Below are positions 1-14,100 of a stretch of 64,000 bases of DNA, in pieces. The number at the start of each line of letters is the position of its first letter. Positions within the stretch are counted from its first letter, which is position 1. The stretch covers positions 5,952,001 through 6,016,000 of the forward strand of contig CM034109.1 of NCBI GenBank assembly GCA_019914945.1, read 5' to 3'. Under the pieces are notes generated by a model. It was not told where the DNA came from and did not search any database. It saw only the letters and a program-made list of their open reading frames with translations. The DNA comes from Typha latifolia (lineage: Eukaryota; Streptophyta; Magnoliopsida; Poales; Typhaceae). Position numbers and translations under genes: made by a program.

Positions 1-413
1 ATGAATATCCTGAGAGACCTGGCCTGCCGGAGTGTCAGTATTTTATGAAGAATGGTTCCTGTAAGTTCAAGTCGGCTTGTAAATATCATCATCCTAAGTC
101 TCAACTTTCACCTGCTGCCTCAGTAGGTGTTCTCAGCCCACTTGGACTGCCTCTTAAACCTGTGAGTTAACCTTTTTACGAGCATATCTACTCCTTATTA
201 TGGCATTTGTTGTCTTCTAGTACGTCTTTGTGATTATGCTAAGTTAATGTATAAACTAAAAATCATACAATCAGTTTTAATCCCTCTTTGTTTTTAATAT
301 AGGATCAACCAGTGTGTCCACACTACAGTCGATATGGAATCTGCAAGTTTGGACCTGCTTGTAAATTTGATCATCCGATGAACAGACCAATACCAGATAG
401 TAATACTACTTAG
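1..413 (+). CDS. CCCH zinc-finger protein (3' end, partial)
   Basis: The last two coding exons of a CCCH-type zinc-finger gene, cut on the left by the window edge. Exon 3-161 is read in phase 0, followed by a GT-AG intron (162-302) and a terminal exon 303-413 ending in TAG at 411-413. Each exon carries one full C-X8-C-X5-C-X3-H finger: the first starts [11 protein letters not shown], the second [11 protein letters not shown]. Paired fingers of this spacing near the C-terminus are typical of plant ZFN-like CCCH proteins, which bind RNA or DNA; the exact family member cannot be told from this fragment. A possible poly(A) signal AATAAA lies at 556-561. The neighbouring WD40 gene is on the opposite strand, so the two genes converge. 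Exon structure is seen directly; the nucleic-acid-binding role is family knowledge. Confidence 0.87.
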
Positions 414-1839
414 TAAAATCAAAATTGAGGCAATTTTTTTTCCGGTTCAATGGTCTCAGAGCAATGGTCAGGAAGGGAAAAAAACAGCAGCAGCATGGGG
501 AACACAACTTGCTACTGTTTTTGGTTTATTTTTATGGTTAGAGATCTGGCTTCCCAATAAAACTTTGCAGCCAGGCTTGCCAGAGCATTGTCCACTTGCT
601 GTTTTTTCTTACCTTTTCTTTTTTTCCTTTGTACAGGCACTGGACGTTCATTATGTATATGCTTAAACAAATTATGAATAATTACTGTAGTAGTCCAAAT
701 GATAATTATGAGGATTGTGAGAAGAATTCTATAATTAAGTTCCCGTCAGGTTTTATGTAAAGCTTTCTTATCCATATCGTGTCCTGAGCAAGTAAATTAC
801 AGCAAAATGCAAATAAGTACTCAGGTTTTTGTAAGAAGGCCATTCATTAGAATTTGCAAGTCAACCGTTGAGGTATAAGAAAGACTATATGTGTATATAG
901 CATTTTAGTAGAAAATTTATCAGATATCAATTACAATGTACACAAATCGAACTCATGCTAATAGGATCGTACCACTGGGCTACAGTTTTCCTCAATAATT
1001 TTTTCTGAGAAAGAATGGGCAACCATTTTGATCTCTCTTTATTTTTCATCTACTGCAAAACAAGTAAATTTTATGTTTTCCTTAAGAATAATGATTCTCA
1101 CGCTGAATCTTTGCTAATTTTTTATGCTTAGGAATGTTTGGATACGATGGATATTCATGTTCTACGGCGTCCTCCATAGAAGGCCGGAAAGCTCAGTGTT
1201 AATTACTGACAGTTTCTGCAGTTTTACTGCACCATATGTGCTTGAAAAAATACCAGATTAATTCTTTTCCTTTCCTTTCTTTGAGAATAAGAAACGAAGC
1301 CCGCAATTCCACTGTAATTAAACACGAGGTGGTACTAATCATCTGTTAACATTCTCATTCAGCAAAAAGAACATGAAGCAGAGAGATCATATAATTTATA
1401 TTTCAAAACATCAGAAGGTCCTCGTGCCAATATTAGAATTGAGTTTACAACCGATCTGTTATTCCTGCCTGAATTTAGTACTGTTCTCTTTTCTCTCTTT
1501 TTTTTTTTTCACTCAGCAGCTTATATCAAAAGGCATTTTATTAGATCACTTCCAAAGACAACGATTTATCTCGCTGACATGACACTTCTATTTTTGCCAG
1601 AAATTGGCCAACAACTCATCAGAAATCTGTAAGCTCTAGAATGAGTTCCAGACAAGGAAAACTTGAATTGTGTTAAGTGTATTGTACAAGGAAAACTTGA
1701 TTATGAATGTTCGAGAAAGAGTCCCAAACAAGATTGCACAACACTGACTAAATAACCCGGAGGATAAACAGGCAAGTATAAATAATTAGTTCCCTTTAAT
1801 AAGATTGGGTTGACGATACTGCTGTTTACTAGATTCTCT
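414..1839. other. Convergent 3' intergenic region
   Basis: Space between the stop codon of the CCCH gene and the stop codon of the AAMP-like gene. It holds the presumed 3' UTR of the first gene (AATAAA at 556-561) and that of the second, read leftward from 1839. A short stretch after an AG near 1132 could be a 3' UTR exon but has no support. No other gene or repeat is seen. Confidence 0.6.
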
Positions 1840-4800
1840 TCATCGGAAATCTGAGATACCAAAGACGCGGGCAGTGCCATCAGAAGAGACTGAAACAAGA
1901 GAACCCCCATCAGCAGTAACAGCTAGAGACTGTATCGTGTCAGCATGCCCGCTGAAAGTCCTTAAACAACTTCCGGATAAGCTGTCCCAAATCCGTACCT
2001 TTCCATCCACACAACCTGTTGCTACATACTGAGAAGTGCCCCCGCCAAGCCATGTCAAACATGTTACCCCCTCCTGACCATCAGAAAGAAAATCCAAAAG
2101 GTTGTGTAAGCACAAGAAGAAAAAGGAAAAGAATTCAAGATAGGCATGTGAGGACTCGGTATTCAGAACTGACTTCATGGTCACATGTGCATCTCGCAGA
2201 CGAGCGTTGCAGATCCCAGATAATGAGCTTTTGATCCATGCTTCCTGTTGCAGCCCAAGGAGAACTGCACGCAAGTTTGAATAGTCCTTTTAGGCTATTA
2301 CCTCTACTAGGACAGTTGTAGCTCTACAGGCAAGGTAAGGAAACTTGCAACCATGTTGACATACAATATCCAGGATAGTAGATGAATATCATACATATTT
2401 TCTTGTTTAAGAACTAAGTGATCTGTGACAAAAAGCATTTAGTATTCCAGTAAGATTGTTTCAGTAATGTTAATAATTTACCAAAACAAGCAAGAAAAAA
2501 ACATGTAACCATTGGAAAAACATTACTTAACTGTTTGAAAACAGGTAACCTAGATGCTATTTAAGGAAAAAATTCATGTACTTTCACAATTACTGAATAC
2601 AGATAACCACATTTAATTTTTTCGTTTTTAAGGTTCAAAAGCAGCTGTGTCCTATCCATAGGCCTGGGAATAAAATCCTCTAATACGAAAACCAAAGACA
2701 AATTAACTCTACAAGAACATCCTTATGCAATAGTATCAGAAACACTTCTAGCAACCATCAGATATGAAAGGCTCCTTAGGTGCCTCAACACACACACACA
2801 TGTACATATGTGTACTTCTAGTAAATTTTAATTTACATGCCCCAAGCTCCCCAAATTAGTCTTATAAATGAATAAATTAGAAAGCAAATGTAAAAATTCC
2901 GGCAAAGGATCGCCAACTGGATTTTATGAGGAGGTTTTATTACTCATCTCAATTAGTCTATAAGTTTCAAACTTATTTCATAAATATATGGAATTATAAG
3001 GTTACTGACTTAAAAAAGAAAATATAATTTTTCAGGATGGAGGCCATACCTCGATGAAAGACCAATACACTCAACAGAGCTGGAGTGAGAAATTAAAGAG
3101 CTTATCACCTACAAGGAAAAGTGGCTATCCATTAGCGATCATTTCCATTAATATGTTGATCCATCGTACGCTTCCATATTCAGTATTTACAGACGAAGAA
3201 AACTAATTTAACTATAAAAATCACTAGCTCGTCACTGTAAAATTCTTAGTACGTCGACATTATTTCATTCATTTTATATTCTCCCACATCTGACTATAGT
3301 TGCTTGTCCTATGTTCCTGGTTGAGTGATTCAGCATTTTTCAGATTATCATGGTTGAATGATTCAGATGATTTTTCAGATGCCTGCACATTTTCATAAAA
3401 TATGGTAAAAATCTATGGACTACCAAGAGATGATTTACTAGACGGCTGAACCTTTTTCATCAAAAAGGTACTCCGTAACATGTTGATTTTTATATACAAC
3501 AATATAAACTTAAATTTAAAACTTGTTCACTATTTATTTAGGTGGTGTTGCATAGGAAGCAAAACTAGCTGAGTCAGCTTGGAAATCATACAAGTAGCCA
3601 TAGCATTGAATAATGAACTATTAAGAGGAATAGCTTTCTAAACTCTAAGAGACACAATATAATCTGCAAACAAGAAAATAATGTATCTTGAAAAATAATA
3701 GCCACTAATAGATAAAGTTGTTCCAGACTACTACATAGCACGAGCAAGGTTATATGCACAAATGAAAACTAAATAATGTGGAAAACAAGTTATTACAGTG
3801 AAAGAACTTGACCAACAATATGCAACTACTCAATATTTCGCCAGTGGCTGTAATTGCATCCCCATTTGAAGACAAATTTCCAATAGATGAATCATATGAT
3901 ACTTATTTACAAATTGAAGGATAAAATAAATGCAAAAGAAAGCAGCAACAGGAAAAGAACCAACCCGCCCAGAATTTATATTGACCATATGTACTGAGCT
4001 ATCTTTCGAACCAGTAATTGCAATGGTGGAATCGGAAGTAATTGATAAGCATGTCAATCCATCAGTATGATATGGGTGACCTAAAATCAATGAGAAATAA
4101 AAGTACAAGAGGTCAATTCCATGCTTCCAAGTGTAACAGAGTAACAAAAGTACTGTAATATGATACCAAGCAATCTATGTCAATAATAATAAGAAGAAGA
4201 AGAATAAGAATTATAACAACAACAATCATTACAAGAACAAAAGCCAAGAAAGCAACATGAATTAAGGATGGCATAAAGATCTCACCCATCCAGATTCCAG
4301 ACTATATTATGATGCAACAGAGTAGACATAATCTGTGCATAGTTGCACCCATTATTCTGCAGCAACTAGCTAGACAATTTTTTTTTTCTGTTTTCTGTAT
4401 TTTCAGCATAACTTATCTGTCTCCATGTTTCCATAGTAACCATCAATTACAATCAGCATGATAGATATTGCAGATTATGTTTAACAGAGCAAAAAATTTA
4501 ATATGTAATAAGACCTCTCAGAAAATGACTGGGTGCCAGTCTATCTATGGAACACCCAAATACTAAAACATCACAAAATGATGAAGTCCCTCATTCATCT
4601 ACATAATCCTGAAAAAATTCCTCAATAAAATAAATTATCTTATCAGACTAACAGGTATTATATGTAAGATTGTGTTAGCAATTCAAGAAACAAATAATTT
4701 AAAGATAGAGTAAAATATTTAAGGAACATGCATAGGATCAAAGTTGAAGAAGTACAAATGTCTTCTGAAAGAGATATATGACGAACCAACACTTGAAACT

Positions 4801-7800
4801 TGAAATTCTCTCCATTTTTCAGATCAATAGTTTTTCATAGGATCTATCATAACGACAAATTGACAACTTCTTTCCTTCTGATTTCTCCACCAAGAGAAAA
4901 TTGGAAGCAACATTGTACAGCTGTCTCATCCTAGAGAGATTCCTAGAAGAGGAAAATATTCTATTGGGAACCTGGGGTAGTTTGAACTTTAATGTGCTAT
5001 GATGAAGGCAAGCACAACCAAAAAAATTGCCTCCTCCAAAAGAAGAAAGCAATTGAAATGTGAGAGCACATATCATCACCGATTTCCTGAAGAACTAACA
5101 AAATTAGTCAGTAAATCTGGAAAATACTTACTGAAGCAACCTATTCAATTATATACTTGATTATAACTGAAAATTGTCAAATACTCAATACTGTAATATT
5201 TGTAATTAAAAACTAGAAAGGTAGACAAGAAAAGAACAAATATATTACCAAAATATGGAGCACAAAGATGAAAGAACATCAAGAAAAGAAAGGGACATTA
5301 AAAGCTGTTCTCTAGCAAGGAATTTAGGCAGAACCAGCCATGCTTGTGTGGGCATCCATCAGAATTTCTGAAACTGGATAGAATAATTTGAATATTGAAT
5401 TGGTGTTGACTCTTTTCAAATTTGTCTATTGCGTGAGATATACTTTTTATTTTCAAATTCATACTTTATCTTTGAAGTTCTGATTTCTTTTTCTATTTTT
5501 CCTCCATTTACTATTTCTCGTTTCTCTTAGTTACCGGGACCTCTTGATCCATAAGTTTCTGATTAGGTGCACATCTAGTGCCTAGGCTGCGAGCCTTCTC
5601 CTATACACCTGTCAACTAGCCAGCATCCTCAGAAGTTAAGCATAATGATTCAGGAGCTAAAACTTCTGCAACCATGCAGCCTCTGTATTATTTATATTCC
5701 AAAACTAGATAGGGAAAGTGTTAATAAGATAAGAGAAGCTTCTGACTATCTGCCTGTCAAGCAGTTAAGCTCCAAGCCTTCTCCTATTCACCTGTCAATT
5801 GCATATTGTCATTTTAACATTGAGCATAATGAACACTCTTACAGGACCTAGGAATTCCTCAACCATGGAAAATCTGGTAATACAGAAGAAATAAAAACAA
5901 ATAGTGTACCTCTAACAACATGGACGCTCTCCCCAGTTTTTGGGTTCCATATCCTCAATGACGCATCATCTGAACCAGTACATATAATCTTACCTTCAAG
6001 AACCAAGATATATACAGTTAATTAGAGTAACAGCATAAGCACACACTAGCCACACATACTCTTTCATGAAGATGTTGCACTAGTAAATTACCATCAGGAG
6101 TGAAGTCACCACATGTTACACTGCTACCATGACCGGAGAATGTATTGAGATAGGCACCTTTGTCAGCATTCCACATCCATACATTAGAATCTTCTGACCC
6201 AGCTATTACCAAATGACCTCTTGGGTGCCATTTGAGCCACTAGATAGTTCAAGAATAAATTCAGATCAACAGGACCTCTAAACATACAAAGGGAAAAATA
6301 TAGAATGATAGAAGATATCAAGTTCAATAAATGGCTAAAGATAGAGACAAATTCTAATAAAATTACACCTCAAAGCCTTCTCCAGAACCTTCAAGGGTAC
6401 ACTTCAGACTACCAGAAGCTGTATCCCAAACATGCACCAGTCCGTCAAAACTTCCAGAAGCAAGTAATTGCCCATCAGAACTGAAAGCCACAGTAGAGAC
6501 AGAATCACGATGACCTGCTTGGAATAAGAAGTGCCATGGAAAGTTGAGGTCAGACCAGCTGCTTGATAGGTAACATGCATGGGAAAGAGCATTAACCAGC
6601 AAATGCATGAAAATTCACATTGCTTGAGAAATAAAACATAAATACGATAAGAGCATAGTTCCAAAATTCGGTTTCGGTTTGGTTAAAAAACAAAATATGT
6701 CAGCCAATTTCGGTCAGTTTCATATCTAGTTTCATTGTATCAATTTTGGATTTCTTTTGATAAATAGTCTTTTTTATCTTATTTTTCATGACATCACACA
6801 AATCTAATAGCATTTTAAATAATGAGGTTGATATTGAGTTAGGTACAAGTTGGATCCGAATCCAGCTTTGAATTTAAAATATATATTCAAATTTTGTTAT
6901 TATGGCTGTTTTGGTTGGATGCCAGTTTCGGGGGCTAGGTTCAGATTGGATAGGATCGAAATGCAAAATATTTTGACAACATGTCTCGGTTTTGGATGAA
7001 ATTTCAAACCGTGGATAAGAGTAATCATGTTCAATTCAGATAATGAATTTACATGGATTGTGGCCTAAGAGTCTGAACAAGGTCCTACTTTCAGGCTTAT
7101 ACCATTGTAAACTCTATAATAATCTACAAATGGATTTTTCTCTTTTCTTCTTGTCTCTAGGATTATTAACAGTTTAACACTTCTTGTGACATGGGAGCTT
7201 GATCTTCCACCTATTACCTCTACTATCCCATCGTCCTCCCCTCATTCCACCATTCGCACAACCTATTTTATTTTATCCAGTCTATTCCCAGTCCACCATA
7301 TCTGAGGATATAAGGAAATAGATGATATTTTGGATGAACAAGTCTCCACTAGCAATGAAATGCACAAGAAGTTTCTATAAAAGAAGACCAATACAATACA
7401 TCACTTGAACAAAGGAGAATTACAATGATAAAAAAGAGTACAAAAGATCTAGACAAAAGAAGGAAGCACATACCAAAAGATCATGAAGAATAATAGAATA
7501 TCAAACGGATTTTCAGAATATAACAAAGATATTAAAGAGTTAGGAAGATCAACACAGAAAAGGAAGCAGATGAAGAGACATGATATTAATAATCTAACAC
7601 TTCCTTTTTTACTTTACTTCCATGTACTCTTATTCCCTTTTGATGTAGGTATAACAAAAAGAGAGAATGGTGTACTTCTAAGGCATTAATCAAATGAATG
7701 AAGTGACTTATTATGCTCATATGAGCTTTGATATGATATACTCCCAAAGTAAGTTTCCTTCTCAATCACCATCTTCTTTCTCTTTCTTCTACACACCATA

Positions 7801-10200
7801 GACTATCTGATAACCTAAAATCTATTATAAACTGCTCAAACCTGTAATCACTACAAATCTTACGACTCCATCTTCCTAAAAGACGACTGTCCTTCATCCA
7901 ACAGAAAGAACTTTCTGACCACAACCAATAATCATAGATGACTCTCCATGTGAAGATTTAACTGTTGCTTTTGTCATGGTTGCCTAAAATATGTTTCTAG
8001 AAGAACTTCATCCCATAACAAATTCTCATTTCTTTTACTTTGATTCGGGATAGAATTTCCCATATATTCAACAAGAAACAATTAAGACGGAATCCTTGGT
8101 TTTACAAAATTTCAGATCCTTACTGAGATATGTCAGATTAAGTGCTAAAATGCATTAGGGGGTCTCTGTGGGTTCTTTAACGATGCTCTTCTACCAATAT
8201 AGATTCAGAAAGTAATGAAAGAAATGGACCAAACAACAGACCTTGAAGCTCTAAGCCTTTATCTTCAGACCCAATCTTCCACAAAAATCCTCTATCATCT
8301 TTACCACCGGTGGCCACAAGTGACGCATCTAAGGGACTGCATGCAACAGTATAAATTTCATCTGTATCAAGACAGTTCAACCAACGTTATTTATATTATT
8401 CAATCAAAGAAACTAGGAATATAAGCGAGAGGTCAGAAAATATACTGCTATCAAAGCATCACTAAGCAGAAGTAAAAAATGGCTTTGCAGATTTGTTAAG
8501 AGAATCACAAAAGTGCATGCCAAGCAAATTTTTAGATTAAGAATCAAAACCATAAGTTCCAAAATAAAGAGGCAAATTACAACAAACTGGGGTCTGGCCA
8601 GCTAACTTTAGTAGACCAATGCTTGAACAGGATTTTCAATAAAAACTGCAAGCCCATTATGATCAGGCCAATAATGAAAGCAAAGTTTTTCTTCCCTTAA
8701 ACTGTTCTATTCCACATAGGCACATATATTAAACCTCATAAGCCAATTCACACTGATAAAAAAAAATGATTCAAACACCAAAGAAAGATCCATTTTAACT
8801 CTTTTTTTCTTAAAAAAAATTAACTCCTTCTGGAACAGCATGAATTTGCTTTGAAGAAATTTGATGGGAACATAATAATTCGAGCATATGAAGAAAACAG
8901 ATGCATGCACATCCCTATCTTTGAGTTTGCAAAATTCATGGGAAGCCCATCTAAAAGTTATAATGTACTCAGAAATTTAAGGATAACAGTAATAATATAG
9001 AGTTTCATAAACTGATGCTACCTTTATTTCTATATTCTGTCAAATGCATTTCAATAACTTTTTGGGACTACATTGTTCAACCTCTAAACTTGCTTTCAAA
9101 TGGAAAAAAACAAAGAATTCTAAATGTTATTGCTTTGGTAGTCAAGAAAGACAAATTGGGAAAGCAGAGATCTTACAAGTACAAACAAGCATGTACACAA
9201 ATATATTACTTTTAAATAAATCAACACAAGCGAGCATGCACTAGCATAAGAATATAAGTTGGATAGACAGTAAAAAGGTACAGAAACTTGTCTCATGCTG
9301 TTGACAGTGTCGGGCAGTTAGTAAACAATTCCAATTTTATTTTGGAAGAGTATTCGCAGATTATATAAAGCTATTTCTTACACAAGATATGTCAGCTTAG
9401 TGAAAAGGAAATATTCAGAACATAAATGTCATAAGATTTCAACTTATTTCACAAATATGCACCATGCTACGAAGATATACAGCTAATAATAACTATGAAC
9501 TTATGCTTATGTTTATGCTTATGCTTATGCGCTCTAAGCTACCTATAATCATGTACGTAGAGGTGTAAGGCAAGCATACCTGAATGGCTCATATATCTAA
9601 AGACGGAATCATCAGCTTCTTCTGCAAGAAAAACAATGGAAGGCTAAATAACAAGTAATTAAATGAATATCACGATAATAAACCAAGAAATAGACAAATA
9701 TTCCAACTAAGGTGATTTAGGATGTAAATTGACATGTGAATTAGAAGGCTTATTCAGACAAACCAAGTTAATAATAACATAAAGAAACATGACAACATCG
9801 TATTGCTCGTCGATTCGAAAAAAAATCCAGATGGATTTCTGGGTATTGGAACGGAAAATATCCGAACTTTATTCTGTCCAACTGAAGAAAAATTCCGACT
9901 TCTGAATCAAAACTTGGAACTTGAAAGATTAAGAAAACTGAATTTAACCGAGACCCACATACCATCATCGACATCTGAACCCATATCGTCATCTCGATCC
10001 GGAAGTTCTGAAGAAAAAAGCAGGGGTATAAATCAGAGAACAAGTGATGAGAGAGAAGAATCAGAGAAAATGAAGAGAGCGACGAGAGAGATGAGACCTT
10101 CTTCGTCGACGGGGATCTCCTGTATGATGTCATCGTCTTCCAAGAAGACTTCTCCGTCGTCGGATTCGTAGTCTTCATTGTTGCCGTCGTGGATGCTCAT
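1840..10200 (-). CDS. AAMP: AAMP-like WD40 repeat protein, 11 exons, 395 aa
   Basis: Complete minus-strand gene. Coding exons in gene order: 10098-10200, 9963-10007, 9580-9621, 8242-8361, 6369-6514, 6092-6239, 5910-5993, 3965-4080, 3050-3108, 2174-2264, 1840-2073. All introns are GT-AG, the phases match throughout, and the sum is 1188 nt, or 395 codons plus TGA. The start at 10200 gives an acidic N-terminus (MSIHDGNNEDYESDDGEVF), followed by WD40 repeats with usual GH and WD marks, such as DEIYTVACSPLDASLVATGG, GSMDQKLIIWDLQ and GCVDGKVRIWDSLSG. It ends in ARVFGISDFR. The order and wording match the plant homologue of angio-associated migratory cell protein, a probable beta-propeller scaffold. 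Its partners in plants are not evident from sequence. The short exon 3050-3108 would be missed by ORF scanning. Family identity is strong; function is inferred. Confidence 0.94.
6515..8241 (-). other. Intron 4 of the AAMP-like gene
   Basis: Largest intron of the first half of the gene. It contains a 360-bp hAT-like insertion at 6654-7013 and otherwise AT-rich unique-looking sequence without coding signal. The other large introns of this gene (8362-9579, 4081-5909 and 3109-3964) show only AT-rich sequence and short microsatellites, such as AAT/AAG/AAC triplets near 4181-4225 and a GCTTAT-type run near 9500-9530. Confidence 0.7.
6654..7013. mobile_element. Non-autonomous hAT-like element (family 1, copy 1)
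   Basis: A 360-bp insertion in AAMP intron 4, flanked by a perfect 8-bp direct repeat GATAAGAG at 6646-6653 and 7014-7021. The left end reads CATAGTTCCAAAATTCGG; the right end read inward on the other strand starts CACGGTTTGAAATTTC. These match at about 11 of 16 positions. The 8-bp duplication is the hallmark of the hAT superfamily. There is no coding capacity. The interior has GGTTTCGGTTTGG and similar degenerate motifs typical of hAT subterminal regions. The ends resemble those of the element at 45114-45716. Confidence 0.72.
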
Positions 10201-11181
10201 CTCCGCCGCTTCGATCCGAGGAAGAGTGGTTGAGAAACGTGCAGGAGCGAGGTTTTAGAGGGGTTTCCCCCTTTTCTCTTTATTTTTTAACACCAAGCTC
10301 GAGCGAGCCTAGCTCTAATCAAGCTCGACCGGTTAACTTTTGATTCGAGTCTAATTCAAGCCTATATCGAGCTCGACTCGAGTTCGAGCCCAGAAGGGGG
10401 ATGGAGAGGTTAAAAAGAGTTTAAAAGAGAAGGCGATAAATAGCATCGTGGGTAGAGGTGGTTGAAGTATGAGCACAACTCTATTTCTTGGCTCTTTGAT
10501 GGTGTCTTTTTGACAGATTTCTTGGGATTTTTAGCAACACTAGCAAGGAAATATTTATTCATAAAAGAAACCCTAATGCCTGCTTAAAAAGACTTTGTTA
10601 GATTTAGGTAGCGTTTTGATTTTCGCACAAGAGATATTTATTCATAAATTAGAATTTTTTCTTTAATATATTTTAGAAATAAATACTGAATTATGTATAG
10701 TTTAGTCAAATTTTGTATAAAACTATGTCATGCGATAAAAGAGTGCTATAAAATTATATGCCTTTTCTAAGCAAGAATTATATTTCAGTTAATTCCTGGC
10801 TTTATTATCCATCAAACAGATGAATAAGAGACATAATCACAATTTAGTGGGATAAACAAGTACTGCAGCAAACGAGTTCCTTAACCATTCATCAAGGTTC
10901 AAACACAATAGACAAGCTCATGCAAATCTGGACTATCTGGTCGGTTACTCATAGAAGGAAGTTGATATGGTTAAATTATCAGTTCAGTGCTTGCCACTTG
11001 TGGCAGTGTTAAACATCTTAATTCACATAATCATGGAAAATGATGAATTCACTACATACACAGTTACAATGACAGAGATGCATATAGATAAAGCTCATCT
11101 AATTTCTTCTAACACTACGCATTGACATCAATTGTACAAATCCCTTGTAGTTTTATCCTAAGAGTCTTCTCAAGATACGTG
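10201..11181. other. AAMP promoter / B3 3' flank
   Basis: Intergenic space between two minus-strand genes. It contains the promoter and 5' UTR of the AAMP-like gene (from 10201 rightward) and the 3' UTR of the B3 gene (from 11181 leftward). A patch at about 10290-10400 is rich in CTCGAG/GAGCTCG/TCGAGCC motifs, a look common in subterminal parts of plant hAT-like elements, but I could not find its ends or a target duplication. No TATA box is assigned. Confidence 0.5.
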
Positions 11182-14100
11182 TCAAACTTTTGATATTTGC
11201 ACAAGAAAAACTTGCTCTGATTCCTTGGGAACTTGATACAACTCGCATTGATCTCCTTGCTGCAGGTTGTTTGCTCTGGCAAAAGCTCTCCAGCCACTAG
11301 TAAAGCCTATAAACTTGAAGCTTTCATGATACAACACCGGCCATAATCTCATGGATGGATCCTTAAGGATTATAACTTTCCTTTCATGTCTCTTCAAACG
11401 AGTCGGCAAGCTTTTGGGCAGCTCCTGCATGAGTAATACAGAAAATCAAGTAGGGAAATAGAAAACAAGAGCAGAAACATTAAGCAAAGAATTTATATGA
11501 GTTGACCGAATATCTATTCAAGCTGTCATTAGTGTAATTTAGTGTTCTATTTACAGGAAATGCATGATCCTGCAGTTCTTTTATCTGTCTCAATGTTGCA
11601 TCCTTAATCTTAATTCGTGCTCTTGGGCATCCTGATCCTCACTTCCAGTTTTTTTAATTACTACCTATAGAAATGGGATTCACTGCCCAAAATCAGCAAC
11701 AACACGAGTTCATACAAACTGGAAAAATACAATGAGGCATACTGATGACAGAAGTCATGTTTGTTGTTAAGAGAACTGTGTCAAGTGTTCTTTAAATGAT
11801 TATAAGAGTATTGAAGGAAAACATCACCAATTTTATCAGTAAAGGAAACAAGAGTGTTGTTCTGGTCTGCACATATCCATCGGATGCGCGATAGTGCATC
11901 ATTCATGTCATGCAAATGGCTCAGATAGAAAAGTAGGTGGACCCCTTCACTAATGGCTCATATGCAAAACATGTACTAGGAGAAGCAATCGAGAATGCCG
12001 TGATTGATATTAGAAGGTCGTTGACATTACATGGCCTAGTAAAATTGTAAATAGGTACTTGTCTCTTGTGATTGATGTATCGACTTTGAGATATGCAAAC
12101 TAACAATAGGATGCTTTGCAATGCTATGCTAAGGCCTCCATGTGACCTATTGCACCACAAATATGAAATATGCATTACAGCCTCAAATGCCACAACTCTT
12201 GATTCACTCCCTGTAACACTATCATCATCTACAACCTTTTTTATTGCACCAATTATGGTGCCAACGCCTCAATCCACACACACATTCATGTGGGTGGCTT
12301 GTATAACACGGCTTTCCCTTTTGCGGGCTGCTCCTCATCAAGGCCTGAGAGTGTCGATCTTCGCTTGGGCCCACCGAAGCGACGAGACCTTGAAAGCTGC
12401 TACCTTGTTTCCTTAAGTCTTAACTCCTCCAAATCCCAACCAACTATTATTACTAGTGGAAGGGCTGAGAATAGATATCGAGTTAAGATCAGGAAAATAT
12501 TATCAAAATGCATATGGAACATTACATACATTTTCTTGAACATGCATTGGATAATGTTCTTAAACAGATTCTGATAACTGCTGAATGTAAGAACTAAAAG
12601 TTGAAAAAAAAAATTCTCTTGGAGCGCTCGTGCAGCGCGCACCCTTCTCTCTCTCTCTCACCAGCACGCGATGGGGCAGCGGCGATTATTTTCGGCCAAA
12701 TCCAGATCTGTTTTAGATTTGGATTTTTCTTTACAAATCAAACCCTAAATCCTCTCTTTTTGATTGACCACAGCCTTCTTCCCTTTTTTTCATCTCCATC
12801 TCCCTCTTTTTTCTTTACCGTAGAGGTCACAACGTGGGATCAAACCACCGGAGCATCACCGGAGCAATTGTAGACCACTATGCGACTCGTCGATAAGCTC
12901 TTTTCCACCCTGTAAATTTAATTTAAGTTTAATAGGGTGAGTTAGAAATACCTAATTTGTGAGGTTTTGGCTTCGTCAGCGAATCACGTCGCCCACGGCT
13001 TTCAGGTCATTGCCGCTCCATCAATGGAAGCTTCATGTCGTTGGCCTCGTGCCATGAATGTTCACCTTTGGAGCCCTCATAGCTCCAGTCATTGTCGGCC
13101 ATAGATGGAAGCCCTCCTCGCCGGTCACCATACAGTGACCACCGACGTCTCCCTCCCTCTCGTTGACCCCCCCTCGGGATGAAGAAGGCAGACTTGCGCA
13201 ACCCAAGTCTCACTTTCTTCTTTTAAGTTATCGGATTTGGGTCGGGTTGGATTCAAATCCAAGGGACCCGACCCGAATCAGTCAACTTAATTGGATTGGG
13301 CTATCCATTTAAGTGAGTGGTTGGGTGGGCTGCGGGCCAATTGCGGTCTAGCCCAACCAATTGGGTTTGTTTTGGCCCAAATAGATAATATGTTTAATTT
13401 TTAAATTTTAGAAATCTTAATATTATTTAATTTTAAAAAGTTATTATTATTTATTATTAAAGGTGATGATTTTTAGCACGTGAACCAGAGATTAGAAATT
13501 TCAATTGTTTTACCTAAATTCAGGTGAGTGGGTTCACTCACATATTTATCCATATTGCATCTCGTACTTTTTATCTGACTATTTATTTTTCTCTATGCAA
13601 ATTATTTATTATATTTTCTGTGTGCAATTTAAATTTTTATAATTCTATGCGCAAAAATATAAAATTCAATGCATTCCTATACTTCATGCAAATTGCAAAA
13701 TTTAGTTGAAAAAATATGACTGGTGTTTGGTATGACTTACAGAACAGTCTCGGCTTGCGATTTTTCGTGATAACTCAAGTCTATCTTAAGTCCAGGGGAA
13801 AGTCCTATTTCAGATCACTGCGTTGACTTTCTTAGGTGACGCTGGTGGGGTTAGAAAACAGTCCCAAGATAAATCAAAAGACTTTCTGAAGTGACTCTAA
13901 TCTCTTTTAACAGTTAGTGAAAAAGACAGAGTGCGTTTGTCGAACCCAGAAACAAAAAAAAAAATTTAGGGGTTGAGAGAAGAGGGTGCACGTGCTCTGC
14001 ACGTGCAGCCGCTCCCCTCTCCCTCTCCAGCATGCGACGAGGCGCTGATAAAAGGGGATTTCATCTAATCCGAATCGGATTAGATTTAATCCTCTTCTAA

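Noticed and set aside
9803..10171. Plus-strand open frame of 122 codons
   Set aside because: Antisense to exons 1 and 2 and intron 1 of the AAMP-like gene, which has much stronger evidence.
12093..12574. Overlapping open frames of about 90-107 codons in B3 intron 4
   Set aside because: No domain, unusual composition, frames overlapping on both strands, and placement within an intron.
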